From Siphonodentalium dalli (lineage: Eukaryota > Mollusca > Scaphopoda > Gadilida > Siphonodentaliidae): a stretch of 64,000 nt of DNA. Location: assembly GCA_032622095.1 (NCBI GenBank), contig CP136061.1, positions 87,354,983 through 87,418,982 of the forward strand, in the 5' to 3' direction. Positions 33,331 to 45,773 of this stretch are shown piece by piece. The translations under genes and the position numbers were made by a program. The notes below the pieces were generated by a model. It worked only from the letters and a program-made list of their open reading frames with translations, was not told the origin of the DNA and did not search any database. Each line of letters starts with the position of its first letter. Position 1 is the stretch's first letter.

Positions 33331-34504
33331 TCAGGCACTTGAGAGTCTTGACGATATTTAAATGACAGGTCATATAGAATGTTGTGCCCATGTTCGGTAT
33401 GTATCTTCATCCTGTTCGCGATGATAGTCTTGCTCGTTATTAACCCATTCTTTGTTAAATGGATTCACATATATATAAAAGAGCAAGATATATCTACCCG
33501 TCCGCCCGTCTGTGTGCAGTTTTCTCCAAGACTGCGTGCCGATTTCAACCAAATTTGGTGTGGTGACATGCTGTACCCTGGTGGAAGTTATATCGGTGTT
33601 AAATAAATAAAAAAAAACCCACAAATTAAAATAAGCTCCCCGTGTGCTTATTTCAGAATAAAATAAAACCTATTTTCAGACCAGTTGTACGCTCTTTATA
33701 TATGTGCTTTCATTGTGACCCGCGCCATCCAACAGAATACGGATAAAAATCCGCCATGGGCTTGGATTATTTCAGAATGAAATAAGTCATAATATGCACA
33801 TCCATACCGAAACAACACAGCGATATTATGGTCAACAAACCGACAAAACACTTGGATGACGTGTGGTCAGTGAATTTTCCTTTTAATTGCTTGGCCGGCA
33901 AAATGGGTCAACTATCATGACCTGACAACACTTATTATGGTCAATCGCGTTACATGCCACGTGTTATACATAGGAATTTCAGCAGTTATCGATTTTTGGT
34001 GAGTTACGAAACAAGGCCGAGTTGTTTAACAGAATCGACATGTGACTTTGCAGATGTCTGTTCGCTTGTTCGTTTGTCTATCCGTCTTTCGTTTCGTGTC
34101 ACGATGTACGGGCAGCAAATTCAACAAACGTAATATTATTGACATTCGGTTCACGACTTCCAAGAACCAGCCCTGTCCGTGTTTTTCCTCAGGAGTTATG
34201 CCTCCTTGATTGGATACGCATATATGTAAGCATGCCACACCAGGGTGGCCTCAGCACATCGATGCACGATGATAACCGAACGCCGAAATACAGAAATGAT
34301 ATTTGTAACGATCATCTTTAATATTATATGTATGTGTTTTTCTTTCAGCATGGGATGTAAGGAGAGTGTGAGTGTGAGTGACATTGGTTATTTTTTACAC
34401 GTTTCGGTATACTCCTATATAATTTCCACATTAAGATTTTCAGTTGAAGTCTTTTCCGCCCTTGGTGGTCGATCTGTCGGACGTCTGCGTACTAACGTCT
34501 GCTC
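33331..34504. other. Unassigned DNA left of the LINE
   Basis: A stretch at 33470-33610 (ATATATAAAAGAGCAAGATA then CCGATTTCAACCAAATTTGG) resembles the (CAAATTT-type) body of the Helitron-like repeats, but I cannot set boundaries. The last 100 bases may be LINE 5' sequence. Confidence 0.35.
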
Positions 34505-35173
34505 ATGTCTGTACAAATTATGTCTTCAAACTGTCGAGGGCTGAACGAAACTACTAAGCGTCGCGATGTTTTTCGACACTTGAAAGATTTGAAACCGTCT
34601 ATAGTATGTCTTCAAGATACACATTTTACAAAAGATATGGACAAAATTATTTCAGCCGAATGGGGCTCTAAAACAGAAATAGCATCTTTCAAATCAAATT
34701 CTCGTGGGGTAGCAATTCTGTTCAATACAAATTTAGATTTCCACATACACGAATCTCTGAAAGATACTGGCGGATATTATATAATTTTGGATATCACCAT
34801 TGAAAATGTGAGAATTAGTTTGGCGAATATTTATGGACCAAATAACGATAATCCAGAATTTTACCATAACATGCAAAAAGCAATTACTAAAATAGGCAAT
34901 ACTCAATTGTTATATGTGGTGATTGGAATTTGGTTCAAAATCAAACGTCCGATACCTTTAACTATAAACATACAACAGTCCGCGCGCACAAGAGGCGGTA
35001 CACAGTCTTGTCGATAGGCTCGAACTAATTGATGTATGGACATCCAATAATAAAGAACTTTAGCGTTTCACTTGGAGAAGAAAGTCACCTTTAAAATTGG
35101 CGAGGCTGGACTATTTCCTCGTATCAGATGATATCTTAAGCCTAATTGGAGAGCAACCAAACATACTGCCGGG
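34505..35173 (+). pseudogene. LINE apurinic-type endonuclease domain, degenerate
   Basis: The frame from 34505 encodes the APE endonuclease of a non-LTR retrotransposon. It shows SSNCRGLNETTKRRDVFRHL at the start, CLQDTH (normally LQETH, so the metal-binding Glu is Asp here) and LANIYGPN. After about 34920 the reading shifts: GDWNLVQNQ lies in another frame, then SLVDRLELIDVW in a third. A TAG at 35059-35061 interrupts before FTWRRK and RLDYFLVS. So there are at least two frameshifts and one nonsense codon. The domain would nick target DNA for target-primed reverse transcription, but this copy is dead. The coding match stops at the hAT-like insertion at 35174. The layout (RDVFRHL, SNSRGVAILF) fits L1-like elements best. 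Confidence 0.85.
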
Positions 35174-36067
35174 TAGTGTTCGGTATTCGACGGCTTTCGG
35201 TATTCGAATATTCGGTTCGAATAACGAACGAATATTCGAATAGTATTCGAATATTTAGATAAATTTTAAAATTATATATATAACATATTTTGGAACCAAT
35301 TTATTATTTAATGAAATAGCATATGTATCCATGCACATGCTATACGCAAAAAAGAAAGGGGAAAAAAGTCTTTTGGTAAGAGTTTATCTGTTTATGAAGT
35401 TCAAGTAGTCAATGTCCCATGCATGGCCTAAAGGTACTTATTCGAGAAGTGTAACATTCGAACAATCTGCGGCTTCAACCGGTTGCGCTTTTCAGTGGAG
35501 ATCAGTACTGTGCATGGTAGCATTTTTAGTTTCGGCATCCAACGTGAAGTGAGTACGATTTTTACGTACACACGGCTGCGATTACGTCGCAAGTGGAGGT
35601 ATCCAAGGATACGCCACGATTTCGCATCTAAAATCAAACAGTGTCTGATATTATTTTATGACCTACGATTTTGACGTGCGCATGCGCAGTCCAGCTACCG
35701 GTTACTTCCTACGACGGAAATCTTTCCATATACGATTGTATCGTGGTCGTCTGAAGGTACACTTAATATAGGTCCGCTTCCTATGACCACATGCAAGCAC
35801 GGTCTGGTTTTCACCTTGCCAATAAAATTATTTCGACGTCATGACGCCAATCAAATCAGAACGTTACAGTTACGTCATATTAATTTGTTTATGGTCAGTG
35901 GAAAATAGACTATACTTTTAACAGACCCTCAGACTAATAACAAACCAGGAAACAATTACCCGGAGATTATTCTCGAATATTCGAACAGTCAAATAATTAT
36001 TCGAATATTCGAATATTTATTTTTACGAGCGAATATTCGAACATTCGAATATTCGGACCAATCACTA
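35174..36067. mobile_element. hAT-like non-autonomous element
   Basis: The ends are TAGTGTTCGGTATTCGA and, inverted, TAGTGATTGGTCCGAATATT. Both ends are rich in ATTCGAATATTCG, a layout typical of hAT MITEs. The flanking octamers CTGCCGGG (35166-35173) and ACGCCGGG (36068-36075) agree at six of eight positions and fit an 8-bp target duplication that has since diverged. No transposase frame is present in its 894 bp. Confidence 0.7.
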
Positions 36068-36087
36068 ACGCCGGGTAACCCTGCTAG
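36068..36087 (+). mobile_element. Helitron 3' terminus
   Basis: ACGCCGGGTAACCCTGCTAG followed by T is identical to the end at 52333-52352. The short GGGT/ACCC stem before CTAG is Helitron-like. The rest of the element is not resolved; it may extend left through the hAT-like insertion. Confidence 0.45.
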
Positions 36088-36408
36088 TATACAATATGTA
36101 CAAGTCTCCCGGTAACACATAGTATGAACATAATTAGTTTGACATGTTGCATAATTCATGTAGGTATACATATTTGTCGCGTACGATGTTCTTACAGTAC
36201 GAAACACGCACGTCTGCATGGTAATTGTCGCCAAATGTCGTCGCTGTCTGGCTAATGTTTACACATTTTATGGTTGAATAAAACCATTTCACTTAATATG
36301 TGGATAGTAATAATAGCCTGTAAGATTTCTCCAAATTACGTGGTACCGATTTAGACGATTAATTATAACGTTATACCGGTAAACTTACAGTTACCGTTCG
36401 CATCGTGC

Positions 36409-36432
36409 GGGGGGGGGGGGGGGGGGGGGGGG
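36409..36432 (+). repeat. Homopolymer run of 24 G
   Basis: An uninterrupted G tract is followed by TGGGTGG. Its exact length should be treated as uncertain in any assembly. Confidence 0.9.
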
Positions 36433-37709
36433 TGGGTGGCCTGTTATCAATCCAAATTTATACATTAGCTATATATATTTAATTAATATGAATCGTACGT
36501 GACACGTAGTGGAGCAACCATACAGCATGCTGTCCCTCAAATTTGCCTTTTATCGGCGACATAATGCTAAGAATAATTTATGTAACATCATGCAGTGGTC
36601 ACGACGGAGACAACATGACAACTTGATAAGACGTGTCGTGGATTGTTCAATTTTGTCTGTATTCTGGCCTACAAATCCAAAATGACATCAGAAACCGTGT
36701 CATGACGTCTTAATTTTTCCTTTTCGTTAAGATAACCAACGAAATTAGTCAAAATGAAATGAATAGGCCTAATTCACATGGGAATTCATCGTAAGTTGTA
36801 ATTTCATTTTCATCGCGATGATCCATTCCCGATTCCGCGTTTTTTGGCAATCTCCACACTGTTGCTAACCGGAAGTCACGTGACAATTTCTCCAAAATCT
36901 ATACCCGCGTTCTTGAAAAATCACTGATGGATATAGAAACAATTATATGACGTCATTCACATGCTTTAAGTATTAGCACCCTGGTGGTTGCTATTATTTA
37001 GGCATAGGCAAACCTTCACACCTCCAAAATACCAATTGTATAAATTATAAGCTGGCAGGTTGTCCCCCAGCGAAATAGGTGGGTTGTCCCGGGGGGGGGG
37101 GATTCTTTGTACATTCACTTTTGCATTATTCGCTAGGAGAACTGTACATGTTGAATTAGATACTATACATATATAAAATAGAGAGTGTATGCTGAACACA
37201 TGTTATGCTGTAGCATGATCATGGATGGTGTAAATTTCATATAATACACTGATGTGATCAAATTCAGATCCAAGCTCCACTGAGGTGGGGTGTAGCCCTA
37301 TTCATAGGCGCAGATATGCAACCTCCATCTCAGTGATACTCTGGTATTTATAAGTTTGCTCGAGACTTAACAAGTCATTATATTCAGCATACATCAATCA
37401 TAATCACATTAATCATGCACAACACATTTTAATCATGTGGATATGGAATTAAAGTAAACATAAGCAAACATTGAATAATTCATGATGATTGTCAAGTTCA
37501 CGATATCTTGCACACTAATATATACAATTTTATATCTGGGACTGATATCACCACGGTATCTTATATTTATAATTTATAAACATAGCACTCATCTTGCTGG
37601 TACATGTATCCAAGATTTATACTACGTGTGTTATACAAGAGTTATACCACAATAGTTGTATTATATGTACATATGTTCTACTGTAGTATATATAGATTTT
37701 CATGCTGGT

Positions 37710-37840
37710 GAAAAATAACAGATTTCAAAAATCGACATCTGATAACTCTGATGTTTTATGGACATGTGAGTTCCTCGACTCGAATCAAGTTAGTTTTTAA
37801 CCCCGAAGCCAAAGGAATAGTACTTTAGGAGTGTTAATTC
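37710..37840 (-). repeat. MITE M1 fragment
   Basis: AGATTTCAAAAATCGACATC, GAGTTCCTCGACTCGAATCA and AACCCCGAAGCCAAAGGAAT are one M1 arm in the same orientation as 13206-13310. Confidence 0.65.
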
Positions 37841-39119
37841 TGATTGTGTATCTCATGGGTACTCGAATTTAATATTAATTGCAATGATTAGAATAATATA
37901 TTTGAAATAGCAATGAAACGCCATTCATGTCGAATGATTGATACGCTATGTAAATTATTTATCAGGATCGCGTGATGACCCTTGAGACATGTGCTGAAAA
38001 CAAACGTTGCTGTGGGAATCCCTCCATGCGTGTCGATATGTCTAGGGATGGGTGTATCAGCCATCGATCATTGGTCCTGATAGAGCATACCACGGACGTG
38101 TTTACTTTGTGTGTGTTAGAAGTTCCGTGCAATTGCTTAACTTTTTTTCTGATTCAAATATTCAAACGATGGACGTTGAAAGGCCACATGGCACTTCTTT
38201 TCGGCGATATTATCAGGCATCGAGTACAGGTAAGTCAAACTGTATTATTGATCACGTTAAACCTGGTAATTTGTCACCTCTGTATTCGTTCCCGTGATCA
38301 GATACGTCGGGGTGGGTTTTTTCCGCAACTTAATTTTTTTTTCCTGCAAGTCTTTTGACTGTTTTTGCAATGAGTTTGGCTTAACACACCTTAGAATAAG
38401 AGAAAGACGGCATTATGTACCCCCTTTGCGAGCTTCGCGCACATTTTGGTCTTTTAAAAATGTTGACATGATGATTTGTTTTTTTTAATATTTAAACAAA
38501 ATAATTATTCATTTTTTTTAGTTTGAACTTCTTGCTCAATTTAAAGGCACTTGGTGATTTGAAATTCAAAATTATGATCGATTTTGTTACGCCGCGGCCA
38601 GGTTCCAGGGATCAACAAAGTACATGTGTATGTCGATAAATAGCTATACATGTACACATATGGTCTCTTTCTGTATTAATTATAGAGATCGACTTTGGGA
38701 ACGTTTGGGTCCCGAACATGGAACGATAAAGAGCATTGTTTGTTAGTCTACTGGTAGAAATAAAGAGCGTTAATTTCAATAATGTACGAAAACTGAATAC
38801 AGCTGGTAAATATCTCTGACATTGTCAAATACATGTTTTGTTCAGAGCATGTCAGCTAGTATTTCAATATGCCGTGCATTTATCAACATATCATATAATA
38901 ATAATATCATTTTCAATCTTTAGTAAAATTAACACCGTTATAACATTCGCCAGGTTACCCTGAGTCGCCATTCCATTTTTTGTTTATAAATCTTTATTTG
39001 TAATAAACATCGTATTCTAATTTCTCCAGGGTCCATGTACATAGATTATCGATGTCAATTAAAGCCATTTAAGTGTGCAGTTATGCAACTACGTGTTGTA
39101 CAATCTCGTTAATAATTAT

Positions 39120-41369
39120 TCTGGCGCTCTTTACGGCCTCGTCGTGGGGTTTCATCTGGTATAGGTTCTGTGATGGAATTCGATGGTCATGTGCTCCGCG
39201 ATCACAACGACGTTCTTTCTGGTTGGGCCGCATACTTTCAAGATTTGTATTCCCAAAATAAACATGAAGATCCAACATTCGAAGAATATGTTAATAATCA
39301 AGTTTCTTCATTTATTAACAGTGACAACACTGCATGTTCTATTCTTGGACACCCAATAGCTGTACAAGGGGTGACATCCATTACGCAGAAGCTTAAGCGC
39401 GGAAAAGCAAGCGGGTGTGATGACATAGTCAACGAACACCTTCTCTTCGGATCTGAATTGCTGCATGTTTGTTTGTGCAAATTATTCAACTCCTTTCTCG
39501 AATACGAGTGGATTCCCCCGTCTCTAAAATCAGGAATTATTGTCCCTCTTTACAAGGAAGAACCGAAGCCATCCACACTTGCCGATAGTTACAGAGCTAT
39601 ATCTCTTTTTCCAGTTGTTTACAAAGTATTTGAAGGTATACTCCTAAAGCGATTCATGAATAGCCCTATGCTTGCGACATTCCCTAGTTCTTTACAAAAT
39701 GGATTTCAAGCAGGGATTGGATGTAACATGACATCTTTCATTCTCTAGGAGGCTATCTCATATGCTCAAGATAACAATTCCAAACTGTTTGTGGCGTTTT
39801 TGGATTCAAAAAAGGCCTTTGATAAAGTATGGCACACTGGCCTCCTGTATAAGTTGATTCACCTCGGCTTTTCTAGAAAGGCCGTACGCATGCTCAGTTG
39901 TATTTACAGTGATATTACGAGCCGGGTCCGGTATAATAACTGCTTATCAAACTCCTTCAATATAGTACAAGGAACCCGACAAGGAAGTGTTATATCGCCA
40001 TTTTGCTACCTGATCTATATTAATGAACTTCTGGAAACGTTATCGACCACTCGGATGGGACTAACAATAAACAGTACTTCGTGTGTCGCGCCAACAACGG
40101 CCGATGATATCACTTTAATATCTCTTTCTAAAGGTGGTCTGGATAAACGTTTAGACATTTGTCACCAGTATAGCAACAAATGGCGTTTCTCTTTATCGTG
40201 TACCAAGAGCAATGTCGTAGTCTTCAACGAATCAAAGTCCAGCTACTCTAAGTCAAGCAGAAAATGGAATTTAGGACCAGACAGTATACCCGAACAAACA
40301 GAATGTACTCATCTTGGTATAGTTCAAAACAAGTTCGCCAATGGACGAACCCAAGGACACATCGTCTCTTCAAAACTAAGGAAAACGTTCTTCTCCATAG
40401 CACGGAACGCTAACACTTCTTCACTGACTCCTTCCTCGTTGCGAGAAATCCTACGATGTGTAGTTCTGCCCAAGGCTCTGTACGGATGCGAACTGTTCCC
40501 ATTAGAATACGCATCGAGCCTCCCCATTATGGAAAGATCACTTCGGACTTGTGTGAAGAGAGCCAGCACACGATTATCACTTGGGTTACTCGGCCTTATG
40601 CCAATCGAACAGCAAATACATATAAGAAAACTCTGCTTCCTTGGAAATCTGACCCACCTGCCAATGCACCACCAAACTCCACTCCGACTATTTCTTCTAA
40701 AAGCTCACCAACAACGTCTGTTCAAACCGATCCAATTCTGGCTTTTCTCATGACATATTCCAGATACTTTATAAATATAGCCTCATTAACTATCTGTTCA
40801 CGTTTTTGGACGATGGTGTCTTTCCCACAACTGGTGCATGGAAGACCATATCAAAAGAATCCGTGATGCGCGATTACTCCAACGGATGGCTCTCAGCTGT
40901 GACGACTGATCCACATTTGAATATTCTATCCTTGTCTCATCGAAACCCACTTAACGTATGGCCGGTATGGGACAGGTTGCAACTAATTGGTACACATCAC
41001 TCCTCAAAGTACACAAATATGGCACATCTTTTGAACAGAACTACATTTGTGAACAACTCCCCGTGTGCACTGTGTTCTATGCGGTACGAAAACGAACTGG
41101 TGCACACAATGTTTTCCTGCCAATCTAGTTTATTAATATCTGCTAGGAACCAATACTGGGATTTCATTCTCAACTGCTTCGGAATTCAAACATTTCTATC
41201 CATGTTTGAATTATCACCGGTGAATTTATGTGCTCTGTTCTTCGGATCTAGACTTCAACAGGTGACATCCAACTTTTCTATGAACCAACAAATAATACAC
41301 TCTACAGCCAAATTCCTTCTATGTGCAAGCGATTCATTAAGAGGAAATCAGGAATGGCAAACATGTTAA
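39120..41369 (+). pseudogene. LINE reverse transcriptase and C-terminal zinc motif, degenerate
   Basis: The frame before the RT reads GIGSVMEFDGHVLRDHNDVL and runs to a TAG at 39746-39748. It then continues in the same frame with EAISYAQDNN; the stop sits where relatives usually have Gln. RT motifs follow in order: FLDSKKAFDKVWHTGLL, QGTRQGSVISPF, TADDITLIS (40097-40108, the YADD box with Tyr replaced by Thr and both Asp kept) and the thumb VLPKALYGCEL. A one-base shift near 40748 moves the frame to SHDIFQILYKYSL and on to 41369. The C-terminal part has a CALC-x8-H-x4-C zinc motif typical of LINE ORF2. It is probably the same family as the endonuclease at 34505. The stretch joining EN to RT is missing, so the two may be one disrupted copy or two. 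Confidence 0.88.
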
Positions 41370-41479
41370 AACAAGTGGCAAAAAATAATGTAATGTAAAT
41401 TCCCACAACAAAGCCAATGACGGTGGCCACCAAATTCAACAACATGCCACTCTTATATTGGTTTAACAGTTTATTGCGT

Positions 41480-42003
41480 GGGCCATTTCCATGTGACATT
41501 ATATGCGTTTATTACATTACCTGTGTATAATAATTGATACATTATCCTTGATCGCACATTAACACAAGTCTGAATTCATAACACTGCGCGTTGTATAGCA
41601 TATAGACCACACGCAGGAAATATTAATATATTCCGTATATCTTGTAGCAGTTACACTATACTGATCGTGGTACATATATCTAGACCACATGTACGCATGT
41701 GATATATTTAAAATCGGACAAGAAATTATTAATTAATGGATGGGCCATTTCCATGTGATATTACATGTGTATATAAAATTATACATTGTCGATGATCGCA
41801 CAATATGGCGACACAAGTCTAATTTCATGTAACAAATATAAACACTACGAGTTGTATATATACCACGTACACGCAGGAGATGTTTATCTATTTCGTATAT
41901 CTGTAACAGTTATACTGTAACGAATGTGGTACATACATCTAGACCGGACGAATGTGATATAGATACATTTGCAAAACATTTACGATATTGGACACTGAAA
42001 TTA
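41480..42003 (+). repeat. 262-bp tandem duplication
   Basis: GGGCCATTTCCATGTGA starts at 41480 and again at 41742. Shared blocks include CGCACA, ACACAAGTCT, ACACGCAGGA and TGTGGTACATA, in the same order in both copies at moderate identity. The duplication lies just 3' of the LINE. Confidence 0.7.
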
Positions 42004-42593
42004 TTAAATTTCATAACATAACCATATGTGTGTGACATGGCATCGTCAGTGCAATGCAAGTGCCATCGCACGCAAATATAACATATAACTTACTATATAA
42101 TTGTACGTGTCTTACAATGTCTAATTCAATAGTGTTCTGTGTACACAAGTTGTTTTGTGTTCACATATTGTCATGCATACTTATATATGTACATTTGTCT
42201 TTTGTATATATGCTCTCCAAATTTGATGGAGGTGAACAATAAACATTGTCTAAATTGGATGTTGCGTGGTTCGTGGTGATTCCGTCACCATGTTACATGT
42301 ACATACTAATAATACGTATTCACATGAAAATATTCACTGCGCACACGCGGCGTGTCACGTTTGTCGCCAAGGAAACCTAGAAAACTGACTGGGAACATTG
42401 TTAGCCCGACTTGACACGAAATCGACATTATTTGCATGGCGCAGGCGTGGCGAAAATCCACACAATCATCCGTATACTAAGTAACATGCCACAAAAGCTC
42501 ATAAGTAAAAAAAAACACCATTTATTCCATATTTTACTTTTCATTAATTTGTCGTCAAACGATGACAATAGGCTTAAACTGCACTCTTTAAAT

Positions 42594-43040
42594 ATATTAT
42601 ACAGTTATCGCCCGCGATTGAGTGAGACACTGGGATTTGTCGCCCGCTCGAGACCTGGAAGACGTGACATTCCAGGTCGAGAGCGGCGACAAATCCCCGT
42701 GTCTCACGAAGACAAGGGTGATAACTGTTTTGTTATCTGACAAAGGAGTACACACGAACCTCCTTAATAGCAGGCATAAATGCGCGCATATATTCTTTAA
42801 TCCAGTTCGAACAGTTAATTTTATGTTGGAATCATCGCTATTTAGAAAATAAAACATTCATAATCTGGATCAATTAACAGACCCGTCATTCGCGCAGCTA
42901 TTCTCCGGTCAGTTTGCTGGTTGCATGGTGGAAATCGGTTCACGGAAAGAGGAGCAAAGTAATTTCGAAGTTTAGTGGCCATGCAGCGAAATGTTCGGTT
43001 TCGTTTCAAATTTTAATGGCCATGAAGACGCCGACAGACG
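42594..43040 (+). repeat. Left half of the duplicated 1.1-kb block, second copy
   Basis: It matches 7067-7463, with the same hairpin (GAGACACTGGGATTTGTCGC against its inverse) plus a 60-base extra stretch at about 42771-42830. It ends exactly at GACAGACG, the target duplication of the transposon that follows. Confidence 0.85.
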
Positions 43041-43460
43041 GGGTCCTACTAAAACCCGACAGCACCCGACCGCACCCGACCGGACCCGACCGCACCCGAT
43101 TGGACCGCCCCCAGGGGTCCGAGCGAGATGGGGTTTGCACTATAGCGTAGAATGGATCCGAATGTACCAAAGTTCCAATCCCCAAGTCGATAGCTCGAGC
43201 GGACACGGCACTGTTAACCCCTGACTTGCGGCCGTTTCCGCCAGGTACCGGAAATCCGATAAGGCGCCGATCGCACCTCCCCTGACTGCCTGACCACGGA
43301 AATGAACATTATATCATGAAGTGAATAACCATATGCATTCATGGGCGATCGGACAAGTCGCTAGCTGCAGCGGAAGTGAATAAATTAACACATACGCTGC
43401 GGCCGAATTCGCTATGAATAGCTCGAGCGGACACGGCACTGTTAACCCCTAACCCCGAAT
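43041..43460 (+). repeat. Left terminal inverted repeat of the 4.6-kb transposon
   Basis: It begins with sub-repeats CACCCGACCGCACCCGACC, then CGATAGCTCGAGCGGACACG and CTGTTAACCCCTGACTTGCG. A second CTCGAGCGGACACGGCACTG string at about 43422 ends the region that pairs with the right arm. Confidence 0.8.
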
Positions 43461-45313
43461 GTTGGCGTGGAACAAATCTTGTTTTCTAAGCACCCCCCCC
43501 CCACACACCCGTTGAACTGAACATAGTGCGCCATAACAACCATCATATATGTAACTGTCATGTGCTAATTGGAATATAATAATGATATTGCATAATTGAA
43601 TGAGTTGTGTTGAGTTACTTCCTCTTTGGTTGTGATAAAGAAATAATTATGAATTGTTTAACCCCAGCCGTTTTTGGGTCGTTTCCCCAAGCTACAATGT
43701 GATTAAGTGATAAAAATGGATCTCAAATTCGTCGCAATTCAATACGCAATTTATTAACCTCGTCCACTAAATTAGATTCGAGCCTCGCTAGCTAAATCTC
43801 GACTTTAAATGGAATTTATTGCACTCGGTCAATATATTTCGTATAGTTATTGATATCGGCATGCCAGTCGTCAATACAAAATTTAGTTGGCTACTGGAGA
43901 GTAAATATGTAGTTCAGAAATAAATATTCGTTTCTCCGTTCGATACGGTTACTGGAATCTATATAGCTACCCGTACCGCAACACGTGTTGTAACCACAAA
44001 CTGTTTTACAGGAATAATTCAGCGCATCGACTGGTAATGTGAGCAAATTGAAAAAACATTGATATATGGTATAGACAAATTGTTAATCGCATTCGCTTTA
44101 TTGGCCGATATACGTATCGTTATGGATTATTGGACAATTTAAAATTAAATGGCTGACATGTTGGCAACATTTCAGACAATTGGATTTCACAAATAATTTC
44201 ATAGACTATTCGAATGTTGGAATTTCCAGACTGAGAAAATAGGTTATGATTGCTCGAACATGCTATTCCGTTAGTTAGCTTGTCCAATCAATATTCGACT
44301 CGCTCAAAATCATTCGTACAAAAAGATATTTGGTGTCATGCTTTACTATGCGAATAATCAGATAATACCAAACATCATAACTATAAATTCGCGAATAACG
44401 GAGAAACAAACAGTAATTATCTAAACTGCATTAGCAACTTTCCGTTAGTATATATCAACATTAAAAATATAAATTAAATTGTTCCCCTACCTTCGGCTTC
44501 ACCGTCGCAAACAGAACATGGATATGTGACCATAACTGGTAGAACTCGTGGTGGTCGCATTATGATAAGATCAAGATGTCGATTTCACACAATAAAGTGA
44601 GTAGATGGGCGCGAAGCGCCCGGGATGGTCGAAAAGATCGAGTGATCTTCTCCTTCACCCCACGGTTTGTTGTTGTTGGAGATGTAGCACACAGAAAAAT
44701 AGTCATGTCCGAACACGGCAAAAGCGGACATAATGAATTAATGTTATTTCTTTGATTGAATTGATTGGATGGATTATTTGGGGAAGAGCCCACGAGCTTT
44801 AATATGGGGTGTGAGGGGTGACCCGGTGGGTCCCTTTAATATATGGTTGAGCTGAGCGTGTCATCTAGTGCGCTGAAAAAGGAGCGGGGCCCGTGTTATA
44901 ATTTTTAAAATAGTGTTAGTTTGTTAGTTGTTTAAAAAAACAACCAACCGCAAGGCAGAGCGTGTGATTCAATGTGATTCAATGCGCCATCATACCGCTA
45001 TTCTGCTATAGCCAAATGCGCAGAGACAGTATGTTTTATTTATTTCGTTGTTTCTGGATGGGCCGCCCTACATTCCATAGCACGGGCGTAGGTGAAGACT
45101 CTGACAATTTTATGTGCAGAGTTGTTGGGTTCCGATAAGTGAAGTAAATCTAAAGATTATGTACAAGATAGACTTTAATTGTTGACGATGTGAATGGTTT
45201 TGTACAGAGATATATATGATTACATGGTTACATTCAATAGATTTTTTTGGTTTTATATTTTTTTGGTAATTTCTTTATTTTGTTAAAATTTGTATACATT
45301 TTGTACATTACAG
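43461..45313. other. Left interior of the transposon
   Basis: Mostly AT-rich and noncoding. A patch at 44600-44660 contains GGGCGCGAAGCGCCCGGG, a short hairpin. No transposase motif was recognised in any frame. Confidence 0.5.
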
Positions 45314-45514
45314 TGTGTTCTATTCTTGAGCCGTGAACCGTCCTACTCCCGAAGAAAACATCAGAGCGGCAAGCGGGACGATCATATTTTGGTATATGTC
45401 GTTCCTAACTCGTTGAGAGCTATGACCACTGATGGGTCTGTAGATCCTGCACCCCACCCCAAGCTAGTGCTGGGTCGGTTTTCAAGCCGGATCCCGCTTG
45501 GTTGGTGTTGTTAG
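45314..45514 (+). CDS. Candidate element-encoded exon, product unknown
   Basis: A T-rich tract ending TTTGTACATTACAG is followed by an open frame with SGKRDDHILVYVVPNSLRAM and SVDPAPHPKLVLGRFSSR. It ends CC-stop at TTGTTAG, directly before GTGAGTGG. The codon use looks more coding-like than its surroundings, and the acceptor is good. I recognise no domain. It may belong to the same transcript as the SGNH fragment downstream. Confidence 0.3.
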   Translation, partial: CVLFLSREPSYSRRKHQSGKRDDHILVYVVPNSLRAMTTDGSVDPAPHPKLVLGRFSSRIPLGWCC

Positions 45515-45773
45515 GTGAGTGGAATGTATATGACATGAGCGCTAGCTTCTGAAAGTGAATCGTTAAGTTATACCATGTAGGGTGTGCCTTTGAGAATGAG
45601 TGAATGGGTCAGTTTAAGCTTGCGCGGGCATTGATTGATGACGGCATGCTGTGAGCTCTATTCTGAAGCGGCGATTTCGTGTAGTGCATGCTTTTGTGGT
45701 GTGAGTGTGTTTCCGATCCGTCATGTCTGCATAAAAGGGACTCTAAAGAGCTGGAGGTCATCCGCCTTTAGAC

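Larger units (their letters stand above)
36088..39119. other. 3-kb unassigned stretch between the LINE pieces
   Basis: It contains a run of 24 G (36409-36432), an 11-G run near 37091, an M1 fragment (37710-37840) and AT-rich sequence. A frame at 38052-38231 ends in a good donor (AGTACAG/GTAAGTC) after RRYYQASSTG. It lacks a convincing acceptor or domain, so I do not call it. Confidence 0.4.

Noticed and set aside
38052-38231. Candidate first exon ending AGTACAG/GTAAGTC
   Set aside because: The donor is good, but there is no convincing acceptor, Kozak start or domain, and the frame is interrupted upstream.
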